IMG/VR virus record: IMGVR_UViG_3300024346_000333
Location: 1-31,004 of that record
DNA: 31,004 nt
DNA from: a virus
Reading direction: 5' to 3' (one strand)
A model generated the notes under the pieces. That model saw only the letters and a program-made list of their open reading frames with translations, was not told where the DNA came from and did not search any database. Shown piece by piece: positions 7,841 through 16,223 of this stretch. Position 1 is the stretch's first letter. Each line of letters begins with the position of its first letter. Position numbers and translations under genes: made by a program.

Positions 7841-8061
7841 TATATAGAGACGAAAATCTTAAAAATAAAACTTTCTTGGATGGCGATGTTTTTGTCGGAT
7901 GTATTTTGCACGATTGCATTATCCCCAAGGGGGCACTTGTAGACTCCAGTTGTCTAGTGATTGACAGCAAGCTAGAGAAGACTCAAGAGCCTAAAGAATG
8001 CGAACCATGTAAGAAGACCAAGAAAAAAAAGAAAGCCACAAAGGGTCTAAAAGATGCCTAG
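7837..8061 (+). CDS. hypothetical protein (74 aa), Cys-containing with lysine-rich tail
   Basis: It overlaps both neighbours: ATGA with the preceding gene and eight bases with the following one, so it is tightly coupled in the head-tail operon. Residues 1-40 have a repetitive beta pattern (NKTFLDGDVFVGCILHDCIIPKG) like one or two coils of a right-handed beta helix or pentapeptide fold. Then CEPC and a run of lysines follow. No family is recognised. It could be a neck or decoration accessory. Confidence 0.55.
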   Translation: MIYRDENLKNKTFLDGDVFVGCILHDCIIPKGALVDSSCLVIDSKLEKTQEPKECEPCKKTKKKKKATKGLKDA

Positions 8062-8539
8062 TAACAAAGCCGCAGATCTTATCCAAGAATTAGCCAGCTA
8101 CTATGGATCTATCTCAGTGGGCAATGGTTATTTTAACACGATTGCGATAAATGGTCTAGTTTATGGGGAAGAGTCATTCAATGAAAAGCAGTTTGGAGAC
8201 AGCGATTATCCCAGAGTAAAGATTATAACAAACCAGCTCATCATTCCAGAGTTCTCAACTAAAAGCTGCTCAAAAACTGCCTTAGAAATTATAGTCCATG
8301 GGTATTTGAGAAAAGAAGGAAACCGAGAGACTGGATTGCTATCTTATATTGACACATTGAATTGGGCCAAGGATTTGCGTGATGCGTTCCGTGCCTACTT
8401 AAATGGCCAAGATGGTGGCGATGTAGACGCAGATTTAGAAAATTCAGAAATACAGCAGCAAATAGGTTACGGAATGAACACTGTAACAGTAAGCTCAACT
8501 TTCACATTATCATTTGACGAAAAATTAGGAGTAAATTAA
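8054..8539 (+). CDS. probable tail terminator protein (lambda U-like)
   Basis: A 161-aa protein directly before the tail tube, the position of gpU. The pattern is typical: an N-terminal helix (KAADLIQELASYYGS), strands around YPRVKIITNQLIIPEF, a central ALEIIVHGYL strand with polar ends, a helix (WAKDLRDAFRAYL), and a final TVTVSSTFTLSFDE strand. This alpha/beta layout is shared by tail terminators and type I pilus-like ring proteins that cap the tail tube before head joining. Sequence similarity to lambda U is not visible, so the call combines position and predicted fold. Confidence 0.6.
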   Translation: MPSNKAADLIQELASYYGSISVGNGYFNTIAINGLVYGEESFNEKQFGDSDYPRVKIITNQLIIPEFSTKSCSKTALEIIVHGYLRKEGNRETGLLSYIDTLNWAKDLRDAFRAYLNGQDGGDVDADLENSEIQQQIGYGMNTVTVSSTFTLSFDEKLGVN

Positions 8540-8540
8540 A

Positions 8541-9713
8541 ATGCAAAGTAAAGACTTCGCCCTACGGCATGGATTGAAAAAAGAAAAAGGAAACCAACCA
8601 TCAGCAGCCGACTTATATGGTGGTGGGACAAACGTAGTAACAGGCGCCAATTGTCAGACTAGGTGGGAAGAGTTACAGATCACCGACACACCAGAGAAAT
8701 ATCAAGATATTTCGAACACAGGCAATCAGTGGATGAAAACTAAAGAAGTATCAAACGTCCCAGTCACTTGGACAGGTCGGAGTGCTTTTTTTGTTGATAA
8801 TTCACTAACAGAGCTAGTCAGTGCAATGGGTTACGAGGATTTGAGTGGGCCGATCAATTATGATACTACAAAATACTCCCATTTGATCTCATTGTTTCCA
8901 ATGGGAAAAGATCAAAGACTATACACAGCAGCAGAGGCAGCACTAGCAACAGCAAACGCAGGTTTATCGCCAGCTTATGCAGCAGGTGATTATATCAACG
9001 CATACATGAAGCTAGGGACTGAGATGGGGCCTTATGATAAATTTTGCACAAACGCAAATATATCAGAATTTACTCTCTCATGTGAGTCAAAAAACCCCTT
9101 GATGATGGAGTTCACAGGCCAAGGTGAAGCGGCAACCTATGATACGTCAAAAACCGAGTCAAGCACCTGGACAGACCGAGTTGGATGCGATGAAAACAAG
9201 TTTTTCATGCGCCATGCCTCATGTTTTTTTGGCCCAGTCGGCGCCCCTATTGAAAAGGCCATTTTTAACTTTTCAATCTCATCGGCTCAAGGTGTAGCGG
9301 ATGATCTTTTTCCCACAGGGACAGCAAACTCTGGACTAAGCAGAGCGGAGCCAGTATCGACAGGCGAGCAAACCATCCAAGTAGAGTTCCAAATTAATAA
9401 ACATGATACTATTGATTATAAAAACTATGAGCAGGCAGACATTGAATGTCAGCTTAAAATATCTTTTGTTCGTGGTGTAAAAAGTTTGGATTTGTTGCTG
9501 CCAGCTTTGAACGTGATTAGTGCAGAGCCAGAGGTAAGCGATGGGTCAAAAATTAATATCACAGCAGAGGCACATATCCCATGTGGCGCAGATCCATTTA
9601 CTACTGAGAGATCAATTAGTGGAACGGAACAAGTCTTATTATATCCTCAGACTCCTTTTTACATGATGTTATCAAATGCAAATGGTGAAAATGGTCTACG
9701 ATTTGAAGGATAA
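8541..9713 (+). CDS. major tail tube protein
   Basis: A 390-aa, beta-rich protein with a strong ribosome site (TTAGGAGTAAATTAAA before ATG), placed before the tail chaperones and followed by the best intrinsic terminator in the structural region. These are normal features of a siphovirus tail tube gene. Repeated strand patterns such as NVPVTWTGRSAFFV and KAIFNFSISSAQG fit the beta-sandwich tube fold. At 390 aa it is larger than lambda V (246 aa), so it may carry an extra surface domain. Function is inferred from order and composition. GGCGCC occurs at 8643 and 9240. Confidence 0.72.
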   Translation: MQSKDFALRHGLKKEKGNQPSAADLYGGGTNVVTGANCQTRWEELQITDTPEKYQDISNTGNQWMKTKEVSNVPVTWTGRSAFFVDNSLTELVSAMGYEDLSGPINYDTTKYSHLISLFPMGKDQRLYTAAEAALATANAGLSPAYAAGDYINAYMKLGTEMGPYDKFCTNANISEFTLSCESKNPLMMEFTGQGEAATYDTSKTESSTWTDRVGCDENKFFMRHASCFFGPVGAPIEKAIFNFSISSAQGVADDLFPTGTANSGLSRAEPVSTGEQTIQVEFQINKHDTIDYKNYEQADIECQLKISFVRGVKSLDLLLPALNVISAEPEVSDGSKINITAEAHIPCGADPFTTERSISGTEQVLLYPQTPFYMMLSNANGENGLRFEG

Positions 9714-9758
9714 TTAACTATATTATTAGAAACTCCTTTGTGGCGTTTTGTTGGTTAG

Positions 9759-9794
9759 TAGCACCAGGGATCTTTTCCTGGTGCTATTTTTTTT
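9759..9794 (+). terminator. rho-independent terminator after tail tube gene
   Basis: A perfect 10-bp stem (9759-9768 TAGCACCAGG with 9777-9786) with an eight-base loop is followed by eight T residues (9787-9794). It separates the abundant tube transcript from the chaperone and tape-measure genes. An open frame runs through it from 9740, but the downstream start at 9830 is the credible one. Confidence 0.9.
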
Positions 9795-9829
9795 ATTATA
9801 TTTTAGATAAATCAACAAAGGAGACACAA

Positions 9830-10264
9830 ATGGCGTTAAAATTCGTGCCTAGAGGCCCAGAGTATTCTGAGGATGGAACTATTATAGAATTTAACAGAAT
9901 CACACAAGGTGATTTGAATAAGTTTAATTTAGAAAACAACCCATTCAAGGACAGACCTAGAGAAGAGCGCACCGAGATTATTCAAATGATTATTGATGGG
10001 AAGTATAATGAGATAGATATGACTCCAGAAGAGTCTGCCCAGTCAATGAATCAGATGCCCATTTTTTGTGTTGAATTTGTCAAGGATATAAAAAACCTAG
10101 TGGACCACAATGGCACTCTTATTAAATACAATGAGCTTACTTTTGAAATGAAAAAAATACTATTTGATGATCTTTATTATTCCAATGATGATTTCAGAGA
10201 CTTTGTTCTAGCCGTCAAAGACGGATCTAAAAAAAAATTTGCTAAAATGGATGAAGATAAATGA
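9830..10264 (+). CDS. tail assembly chaperone, gpG-like
   Basis: The start is ATG 9830, with AAAGGAG nine bases upstream; the open frame extends upstream through the terminator, which is why the earlier ATG is rejected. The 144-aa acidic, helical protein (MALKFVPRGPEYS) sits between tube and tape measure, the place of lambda G. It would coat the tape measure during tail assembly. Near its end, an A9-T3 run (10229-10240) lies just before the overlapping downstream frame, suggesting a programmed frameshift that makes a G-T fusion. No motif identifies it independently, but the position and overlap are characteristic. Confidence 0.7.
   Translation: MALKFVPRGPEYSEDGTIIEFNRITQGDLNKFNLENNPFKDRPREERTEIIQMIIDGKYNEIDMTPEESAQSMNQMPIFCVEFVKDIKNLVDHNGTLIKYNELTFEMKKILFDDLYYSNDDFRDFVLAVKDGSKKKFAKMDEDK
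10229..10240 (+). promoter_or_regulatory. candidate programmed frameshift slippery run (A9T3)
   Basis: The chaperone frame reads TCT AAA AAA AAA TTT GCT. Nine A residues are followed by three T, 22 bases before its TGA at 10262. The downstream frame (ending 10667) is open through this run and is reached by a -2 or +1 shift, not by the -1 shift lambda uses. The frame relation is seen; frameshifting is inferred. Confidence 0.5.
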
Positions 10265-10667
10265 ATTTGGCTTTGATTCGTCTAGCTGCAATAGTTGTAA
10301 ATATGACAAAGAGGAATCAGACGAGCTAATTGATGGGGTGCCGCATTGTCTCAAAGAAGGTTATTGTAAACATTTAAAAAATGTTAAAATGATCATAAAA
10401 AAAGAAGGTTTAGACGGCAACCCTATGAATTTCTATAAAGCTGGATGTTTGGAGCGTTTTGAGGCCATTACAGAGCAAATTATAGCCTTATCGCCTTATG
10501 ATGGCATGAAACTACCCACAATATCATTTTATCCTCACATGGAGGGGGAGGTGGATCATGGCGCCGTTGATTTCATTCAATTATTAAGCCTTAAAATAAG
10601 CTATATTAGAAATAGTATGCTTGATCAAAGAATGAAGGAAGCAAAGCGCCATGGCTCTGGAATTTAG
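10239..10667 (+). CDS. tail assembly chaperone extension, gpT-like (probably expressed by frameshift)
   Basis: An open frame of about 142 codons overlaps the end of the G-like gene and the start of the tape measure gene (10651). Its possible independent starts (TTG 10239, ATG 10251) have no convincing ribosome site, which fits expression as the C-terminal part of a frameshifted chaperone. The N-terminal part holds a Cys cluster (CNSCKYD ... CLKEGYCKH) that could bind zinc. The rest is helical, ending near RMKEAKRHGSGI. In lambda-like tails the T part binds tail tube while G binds the tape measure. GGCGCC is at 10560. Confidence 0.65.
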   Translation: MLKWMKINEFGFDSSSCNSCKYDKEESDELIDGVPHCLKEGYCKHLKNVKMIIKKEGLDGNPMNFYKAGCLERFEAITEQIIALSPYDGMKLPTISFYPHMEGEVDHGAVDFIQLLSLKISYIRNSMLDQRMKEAKRHGSGI

Positions 10668-12771
10668 TATTGAAATTGATGATAATGGAACTCCAAAACT
10701 GAGGAAATTCCAAAAAGAAACCAAAAAAACAGGTTCAGTAAGCGAGTCGGCATCTAAAGCTATTGGCGCCATCGGTAAAGGTTTAGCCGTAGCAGGAGCA
10801 GCCGCAGGAGTCGCAGGCGCTGCATTGTTTACTCTCACAAAGGGAGTGGCAGATAGCAGGGACAAAATAACTAAAATGGGGCGTGAGCTTGGCTTGACTA
10901 CTGAGTTTTTAAGCGGCATGGGGCACGCTGCCCAGCTTGGAGGCTCAGACTTAAAAACATTTCAAAAAGGCATGGCAAGGTTATCCAGAACTGCATCCGA
11001 TGCGCAGTCTGGTTTATCAACAGCAGCACGATCATTTTCAGATTTGGGAATTAATGTAGAAGATTCCAATGGAGTCATGAAAACAAACGATGATCTGCTT
11101 TTTGAGATAGCCGATAAATTTAAAGACATGCCCAATGGAGTGCTAAAAGCAGCAAAGGCCCAAGAAATATTTGGCAGATCTGGAAAAGATTTAATTAATA
11201 CATTGAACCAGGGAAGTGCAGCGCTTAAAAATCAAATTGGCGAGGCTAAAGATCTTGGTATTGCATTCTCAGAACAAGCTGGCAAAGAGGCCGAACTATT
11301 TAATGATACAATGTTGAGATTAAAAACAAGTGCAGAGGGTTCACTCGCTCCAATTGGTGAGGAAATGATCCCAATCATGACAGACGCATTTGCAGAACTA
11401 CAAACAGCCGTTGAAATAGCTGGCCCAGCAATGCTCCAAATTTTTGATGCACTCAAACCAGTTATTGAAAGCACTCTCTCATTATTAGTTGATACAGCTC
11501 AAGGATGGGCACAAATTGCCAAAGAGTTGGCCGATGCCATAGATTTAACGGATGACTTCAAAAAAGCAGAAGAAGAGACAACCGATGCAGTGGTTAAAGC
11601 CGCACTTGAAAAAATGGCAGCAAAAGATGCAGAAAGAAAAGCAGACGAGAAAGCGGCTAAAATAGCAGAAAAGCAAGCCAAGCGAGCCAAGCAACAGCAG
11701 GAATTAAACGCAAACAGAAACAGAGAAAAAAGAAAAGCACAGGCCGAGAAGGAAGCCAAAGCTGCAATAAGACTAGAGCAGCAAAGAATCCAAAAAGAAT
11801 CAGATCTAAGAGACGAGGCAGCGCAAAAAACACTGGATGCAAGAAAAGAAGCCGATCAAATTTATAATGACATGATTGAAACAAGGCTACAAAATGAGGC
11901 CGATGTTAATCGTGAGATAGCCATGTTAAACATGACAGAATTTGAACGCAAAAAATTTCTGATTGAAGAGGAGTTCAAAGCTCGTGAGGATGTAGTTGGA
12001 AAGACCATAGAACTAGAAAAATCAAAGGCGCAGGCACTCAGCGAACTAGAACAAGAACAAAGCAACAGAAGAAAAGAAAATCTCATTGCTCAATTTGATA
12101 ACATTGCAGAAATTACATCAAATGTGAGCGGCGCCCTAGCAGCAATCACACAGGCAGAACAAAATAATATAAATGCAGCCTTTGAGGAGCGTAGTCAAAA
12201 AGTAGAAGATTTCTATAATCGGCAAATTAAGCAAGCCGAGGGCAATGCAGACAAACAGGAAAAGCTGCAAAGAGAGCGAGACGAAAAGCTCAGAAGATTA
12301 GAAGAGAAGAGAGAAAAAGATCTACAAAAAGCTGCAAAGAAAACAGCAGAGGCAAGGAAACGAGCGGCACAATTAGAGATCATTGTTAATACTGCCGCAG
12401 CAGTTACTAAGGCAGGGGTAATTACTCCATTGGCAATTGCCACTAGTTTTGCAGGCGCAGCGCAATTAGTAGCAGCAGAAAGCGCTCAATACTTTAAGGG
12501 AGGCATGACACCAGGGGAGCAGCAAACCATCTCAGTTGGTGAGAACGGCCCCGAATTTGTCGTTTCAAGTGGAGGCACTAGGGCAGCAGGAGAAGCAGCG
12601 CTCGAAGATATAAATAATGGCAGGCTAGAAGATGCAGCCAATAAATTGATTGGGAAAACAAGCGGCCAATCTGGTGGTGTGAATTTATACATCCAAGGCG
12701 GTGTAATAGATGAGCAATTTCTAGAAAATACACTATTACCTAAATTAGAACAATTAGACAGAAGGTCATAG
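10651..12771 (+). CDS. tape measure protein
   Basis: 706 aa, the typical mix for a siphovirus tape measure. Residues 30-60 are a hydrophobic Gly/Ala-rich segment (GKGLAVAGAAAGVAGAALF) followed by ITKMGRELGLTTEFL, a pattern frequent in these proteins. Residues 300-580 are long charged coiled coil with many EKQAKRAKQQQ-like stretches, and the end is Gly-rich (PGEQQTISVGENGPEFVV) as in the C-termini that plug the tail tip. At about 0.15 nm per residue the tail should be near 105 nm. It would also help DNA cross the inner membrane. The start has AAGGAAG upstream and overlaps the chaperone frame by 17 bases. GGCGCC at 10765 and 12130. Confidence 0.88.
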   Translation: MALEFSIEIDDNGTPKLRKFQKETKKTGSVSESASKAIGAIGKGLAVAGAAAGVAGAALFTLTKGVADSRDKITKMGRELGLTTEFLSGMGHAAQLGGSDLKTFQKGMARLSRTASDAQSGLSTAARSFSDLGINVEDSNGVMKTNDDLLFEIADKFKDMPNGVLKAAKAQEIFGRSGKDLINTLNQGSAALKNQIGEAKDLGIAFSEQAGKEAELFNDTMLRLKTSAEGSLAPIGEEMIPIMTDAFAELQTAVEIAGPAMLQIFDALKPVIESTLSLLVDTAQGWAQIAKELADAIDLTDDFKKAEEETTDAVVKAALEKMAAKDAERKADEKAAKIAEKQAKRAKQQQELNANRNREKRKAQAEKEAKAAIRLEQQRIQKESDLRDEAAQKTLDARKEADQIYNDMIETRLQNEADVNREIAMLNMTEFERKKFLIEEEFKAREDVVGKTIELEKSKAQALSELEQEQSNRRKENLIAQFDNIAEITSNVSGALAAITQAEQNNINAAFEERSQKVEDFYNRQIKQAEGNADKQEKLQRERDEKLRRLEEKREKDLQKAAKKTAEARKRAAQLEIIVNTAAAVTKAGVITPLAIATSFAGAAQLVAAESAQYFKGGMTPGEQQTISVGENGPEFVVSSGGTRAAGEAALEDINNGRLEDAANKLIGKTSGQSGGVNLYIQGGVIDEQFLENTLLPKLEQLDRRS

Positions 12772-13212
12772 ATGAGTCAGATAACTATCGGCAATGTAAT
12801 AATCCAAAGAGGGATTGAGCATACATCTCAATATTGGATTGAAAGAATTAATCAGAAATCTCAGAGATCGGTTACAGGCGAATTTTTTACTTTTGACAAT
12901 TCACGCAGCATTTTAAGGGGATTCATTGAAATCAGATATATCACATACAATGAGGCAGTTGCATTGCGTGATTTTATTACAAACACTATCCGCTTTGGTC
13001 GTTTTAATTTTGATATTATTCCAGACTCATTTGTAGATTTGGGACTAGGTGAGGGAGTAACAATTCCATCAGCCCGATATGATGGAGATCTCAGCACCGA
13101 GTCAATTATTAAGCCAATCGGCAAAGCGAATAAGTTTAATGTATCATTTCCGTATTATTATGCGATCCCAGCAACGTCTGGATTACCAGACCATGAAGGA
13201 GTTATAGGCTAA
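12772..13212 (+). CDS. minor tail protein (146 aa), position of lambda gpM
   Basis: The ATG directly follows the tape measure stop and has AAGG upstream. The 146-aa protein is beta-rich with segments such as RGFIEIRYITYNEAVALRDF and RFGRFNFDIIPDSFVD, then a long loop and a final strand. Proteins of this size immediately after the tape measure usually form the distal tail ring. The sequence is not recognised beyond that. Its stop and the next start share bases (TAATG at 13210-13214). Confidence 0.6.
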   Translation: MSQITIGNVIIQRGIEHTSQYWIERINQKSQRSVTGEFFTFDNSRSILRGFIEIRYITYNEAVALRDFITNTIRFGRFNFDIIPDSFVDLGLGEGVTIPSARYDGDLSTESIIKPIGKANKFNVSFPYYYAIPATSGLPDHEGVIG

Positions 13213-14963
13213 TGGCCATTCAAACAGAAAAATTTGGCTTTGTTGTAAGAAACCAATCCACAGGTGAAAAACTAAGCGGCGCCCTAGTTGAGCTAAGAGA
13301 AAATTCAAATAATTATGTTTTGACAGAAGTCGGTACAAGTGGATTCTATCAAATAGCCAGCATTCCCACAGGGAAGTATGAAGTTTATGTAGATTCAGTG
13401 AATAGTAATGCAACGATGGCAGTGGGAGCTGGTCAAATTGCAGCACTTGGAAACATAATAGACAATGTGCCAATATCTACGACCGATGCTTATGAATTTA
13501 AGACACCAGATGGCTTGAAATTAGTTTTAGATCTTGACCAGGTGGCAAATGTAGCGATCCCGATCCCAACAGGGGGAGACACAAATAAGATCATAGTGGT
13601 GGACTCAGCAGGAGACTATCAGCTAGTAGATGCAAGCTCGGCAGATGATCAGCTTGTCAAAGTATCAAGCGCCGACACAACAAGCGGTTATTTAGATGGC
13701 AAACTAATTGCAGGCACAAATATCACACTCACTAAGGGGAATGTGGGCGCCGATGAAACCCTTGAGATATCATCGACAGGGGCAACGATTCCGACACCAG
13801 CACTAGATGGCTCATTTCTTGTCAAGAATACAAATGGCACATTTACTTTGCTAGATGGTGTGTCTGGCCCTCCTATGAGATGGGACTCTGCTAACAGTAG
13901 ATTTCTATGGCAAGGTCAATTAGACTTTACAGGTGCATATAACCTTACTAATGGCTCAATCCAAAACTTCCTTGATGCCTCAGGTGTTCAAGATGCTTTT
14001 ATTGCAAATCAAAGTGGTGGTGGTTTGACAATGGCCTCTAACAATGGCCTTACTTTAATAGCTGGCGATGATGTATATATTGCCGCTACTAATATAGGAA
14101 AAAAGATACAGCTTGACTCTTTACTAGTTGAAACAACTAGTGAATTGAAAGTTGGACTAATTACAGTTGGGACGCAAGTTGGTCTAGTTGGTTATGACTC
14201 AGCAGGAAAATTGATTCAAGGAACAGCGCCAACTGGAACGCAAGATCTTGACTCAGTACTCACGCAAGGCAACTCAAGCTCACAAAATATTAATTTAACA
14301 AGTGGAGCAAGTTTAAATGTAGATGGGCAAGTAGATGTTGGAGGGATTTTAGATGTAGGTGAAAATGCAAGCTCACCACAAACAAGATTAGGTAAAAACA
14401 CATTTGCAACTACAACAGGTGCAGGTATTTCACAACTGATTAGTGGTGGGAGTATCTTTTATGACTTCAAGACTGATGCGGCAGGGACACTATTTTTTAG
14501 ATGTGGTGAAGGTGCCGAAGCAGGCTCTGCTCATCAGTTTATGGTAGTAGACCCTACCGATGGTAGTGTTAAAATTCCAAACCTACCCACAGGTACACAG
14601 GTCGGGCTAGTAGGTTATGATTCCACAGGTAAGCTAATTGAGGCAGATAGACAACTAACAACTCAAGCCTCAACAAACCCCTCAACCATGGCAGTGGATG
14701 CCTCGTTATATAAACAAATAAGCGCTAATAATTTAGCTCAAACTTGCACAATTCCATTACCTACCAATGGAGTAGATGGTTCTAAAGTAATTTACAGATT
14801 CAGAGCAGTAGCAACCTCAACTCTATCATGGAATGCAGGATTTAATGATCTCAAGGGAGCTTTGCCCACGTCCATAGCAATTAACAAATCTCTCTATGTG
14901 GGGGTTATATACGATGCGTTTACATCGACTTGGGACGTTGTCAGCGTAGTGGAGCAAAACTAG
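13212..14963 (+). CDS. tail fibre or receptor-binding protein with N-terminal beta sandwich
   Basis: 583 aa. Residues 5-60 match the pattern of a carboxypeptidase-regulatory-like (Ig-like) domain: FVVRNQSTGEKLSGALVEL ... GFYQIASIPTGKYEVYVD. Two similar segments, GTQVGLVGYDSAGKLIQ near residue 318 and GTQVGLVGYDSTGKLIE near 461, show an internal repeat. Between them, TGTQDLDSVLTQGNSSSQNI is a sequence style common in phage tail fibres, suggesting a trimeric beta-helical shaft. It should contact the cell surface. The stretch 13752-16403, which includes most of this gene, has no GGCGCC site although the start of the gene has two, so the distal part may have been exchanged. Confidence 0.75.
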   Translation: MAIQTEKFGFVVRNQSTGEKLSGALVELRENSNNYVLTEVGTSGFYQIASIPTGKYEVYVDSVNSNATMAVGAGQIAALGNIIDNVPISTTDAYEFKTPDGLKLVLDLDQVANVAIPIPTGGDTNKIIVVDSAGDYQLVDASSADDQLVKVSSADTTSGYLDGKLIAGTNITLTKGNVGADETLEISSTGATIPTPALDGSFLVKNTNGTFTLLDGVSGPPMRWDSANSRFLWQGQLDFTGAYNLTNGSIQNFLDASGVQDAFIANQSGGGLTMASNNGLTLIAGDDVYIAATNIGKKIQLDSLLVETTSELKVGLITVGTQVGLVGYDSAGKLIQGTAPTGTQDLDSVLTQGNSSSQNINLTSGASLNVDGQVDVGGILDVGENASSPQTRLGKNTFATTTGAGISQLISGGSIFYDFKTDAAGTLFFRCGEGAEAGSAHQFMVVDPTDGSVKIPNLPTGTQVGLVGYDSTGKLIEADRQLTTQASTNPSTMAVDASLYKQISANNLAQTCTIPLPTNGVDGSKVIYRFRAVATSTLSWNAGFNDLKGALPTSIAINKSLYVGVIYDAFTSTWDVVSVVEQN

Positions 14964-15629
14964 ATGGCACTAGCAATAGGAAATAAAACTCAATTTGTAC
15001 AAACGCCATCTTTTCCATGGACTTCTCTAACAAGGGCGCACACACAGAATACAGGGGCAAATGGTTTTTTATTTGTTTCTTTTATCATGGATAATAGTGA
15101 GGTATACACAGGGTGCACTTATGGGGGTCAGACTATGACTCTCATCAAGACTCAAAACTTTGGAGGGCTATCACAACGATGGGCTTGCTATGGTTTACTG
15201 AATCCACCGACAGGCAATAATAATATTGTAGTATCTTTCAATCAAGCTCAATTTACCCCCGTTTCAATGTTTGCCGTAAGTTTCACAGGAAGTGGTGGAG
15301 CAGGGCTATTTGCAACGAATGGAGCGAGCAGCACACCAAATAGTAAAACTTTATCAGTCAGTGCAGGATCTTGCATCTATGCCACAGGCATCTCAAACAA
15401 TGCTTTCACAGGTATTGATATAGATGGATCCGCCAGACCTTTAGAATTTCAGCATAACACTAACAAGCAGGTAAGCGGTGCTTTGAGTCTAGTCCCATTA
15501 TCAGCAGGTAGTATAAGCGTAGTTACTAAAGTAAATTTCGGTAGTGTATCTAACTCTAGGGTAGAGATTAAAGCAGCAGCAACCCCACCACCATCCGATG
15601 ATGGCAGTTTTTTATTAATGTTTGATTAA
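14964..15629 (+). CDS. beta-sandwich surface protein next to tail fibre (221 aa)
   Basis: The ATG directly follows the fibre stop. The sequence YTGCTYGGQTMTLIK ... WACYGLLNPPTGNNNIVVSF ... FAVSFTG follows a pattern seen in many phage tail and bacterial surface proteins: a strand, YGG..M, an aromatic strand, then NPP.G..NIVV.F. That suggests a jelly-roll-like or concanavalin-like fold. It has no transmembrane part or signal peptide. It probably decorates the tail tip or fibre and could bind sugars. The link to host recognition is inferred from its place. Confidence 0.6.
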   Translation: MALAIGNKTQFVQTPSFPWTSLTRAHTQNTGANGFLFVSFIMDNSEVYTGCTYGGQTMTLIKTQNFGGLSQRWACYGLLNPPTGNNNIVVSFNQAQFTPVSMFAVSFTGSGGAGLFATNGASSTPNSKTLSVSAGSCIYATGISNNAFTGIDIDGSARPLEFQHNTNKQVSGALSLVPLSAGSISVVTKVNFGSVSNSRVEIKAAATPPPSDDGSFLLMFD

Positions 15630-15640
15630 GGAGCAAATTA

Positions 15641-15973
15641 ATGATTAAAAGAGAAAATTTTCCAATATGTGCAAAGACCACAAATATAGAGATGCAATGG
15701 AGCAGCACAGGAGTCGATGATCTAGAGCTCGTCTCTGCTCATCTTACTTTTGACAATATAAATGCCACAACGGCAGGATGTATTCAAAAAGAGCGGACTT
15801 CTTTACCTTTTGATTTAGTAGATCCCATCCCATGGAACTCGGACGTGCCTCAAGCAATCAAGGATGCTTTTCCCAATGGGCCAGGTGAGGCGATTAGGTT
15901 CTCTTTGGGTGACGTTTATGAGTCCGATGAGCATCAGTATAGACTAGGAACAAAAACGAGACCAGAGGAATAA
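15641..15973 (+). CDS. hypothetical protein (110 aa)
   Basis: Well-placed AAGGAG ribosome site and a short gap to the next gene. The protein begins MIKRENFPICAKTTNIEMQW and has a mixed beta pattern; there is no motif, signal or membrane segment I recognise. Position just after the fibre block suggests a small tail or fibre-assembly partner, but a separate accessory function is equally possible. Confidence 0.6.
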   Translation: MIKRENFPICAKTTNIEMQWSSTGVDDLELVSAHLTFDNINATTAGCIQKERTSLPFDLVDPIPWNSDVPQAIKDAFPNGPGEAIRFSLGDVYESDEHQYRLGTKTRPEE

Positions 15974-15974
15974 A

Positions 15975-16223
15975 ATGGCGATTACAAAAAGAATTGAAAA
16001 CGATAGCATAACAAGAGCTTGCGAAATAAGAATAAGATCTAAATCAGAAGCTATAAGATTATTTTATACTAATGATCTAATGGGTGATAGAGGTAACTTT
16101 TTCCTCACATCGGAAGAAGCCTTGAATGTAGTATCTGAAAAGGATCTACTTGAATTTCAGAGAATACTAGGACTTTTAGCAGATTATAAGAACCCAGACA
16201 ATGAACAAAATACAGACGTTTAA
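15975..16223 (+). CDS. hypothetical protein (82 aa)
   Basis: Starts two bases after the previous stop with an AGAGGA ribosome site. The charged, mostly helical sequence begins MAITKRIENDSITRACEIRI and has an ILGLLADYKNPDNEQ end. No family is recognised. Its last 23 bases overlap the phospholipase-like gene, so the two are probably translated together and may act together. Confidence 0.6.
   Translation: MAITKRIENDSITRACEIRIRSKSEAIRLFYTNDLMGDRGNFFLTSEEALNVVSEKDLLEFQRILGLLADYKNPDNEQNTDV

Noticed and set aside
9740-9829. Upstream extension of the gpG-like chaperone (MAFCWLVAPGIF...)
   Set aside because: It runs through a perfect intrinsic terminator and has no ribosome site; ATG 9830 with AAAGGAG is far better.
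11499-12443. Several minus-strand open frames inside the tape measure gene
   Set aside because: They are shadows of the A/G-rich coiled-coil codons, low complexity, without starts supported by ribosome sites.
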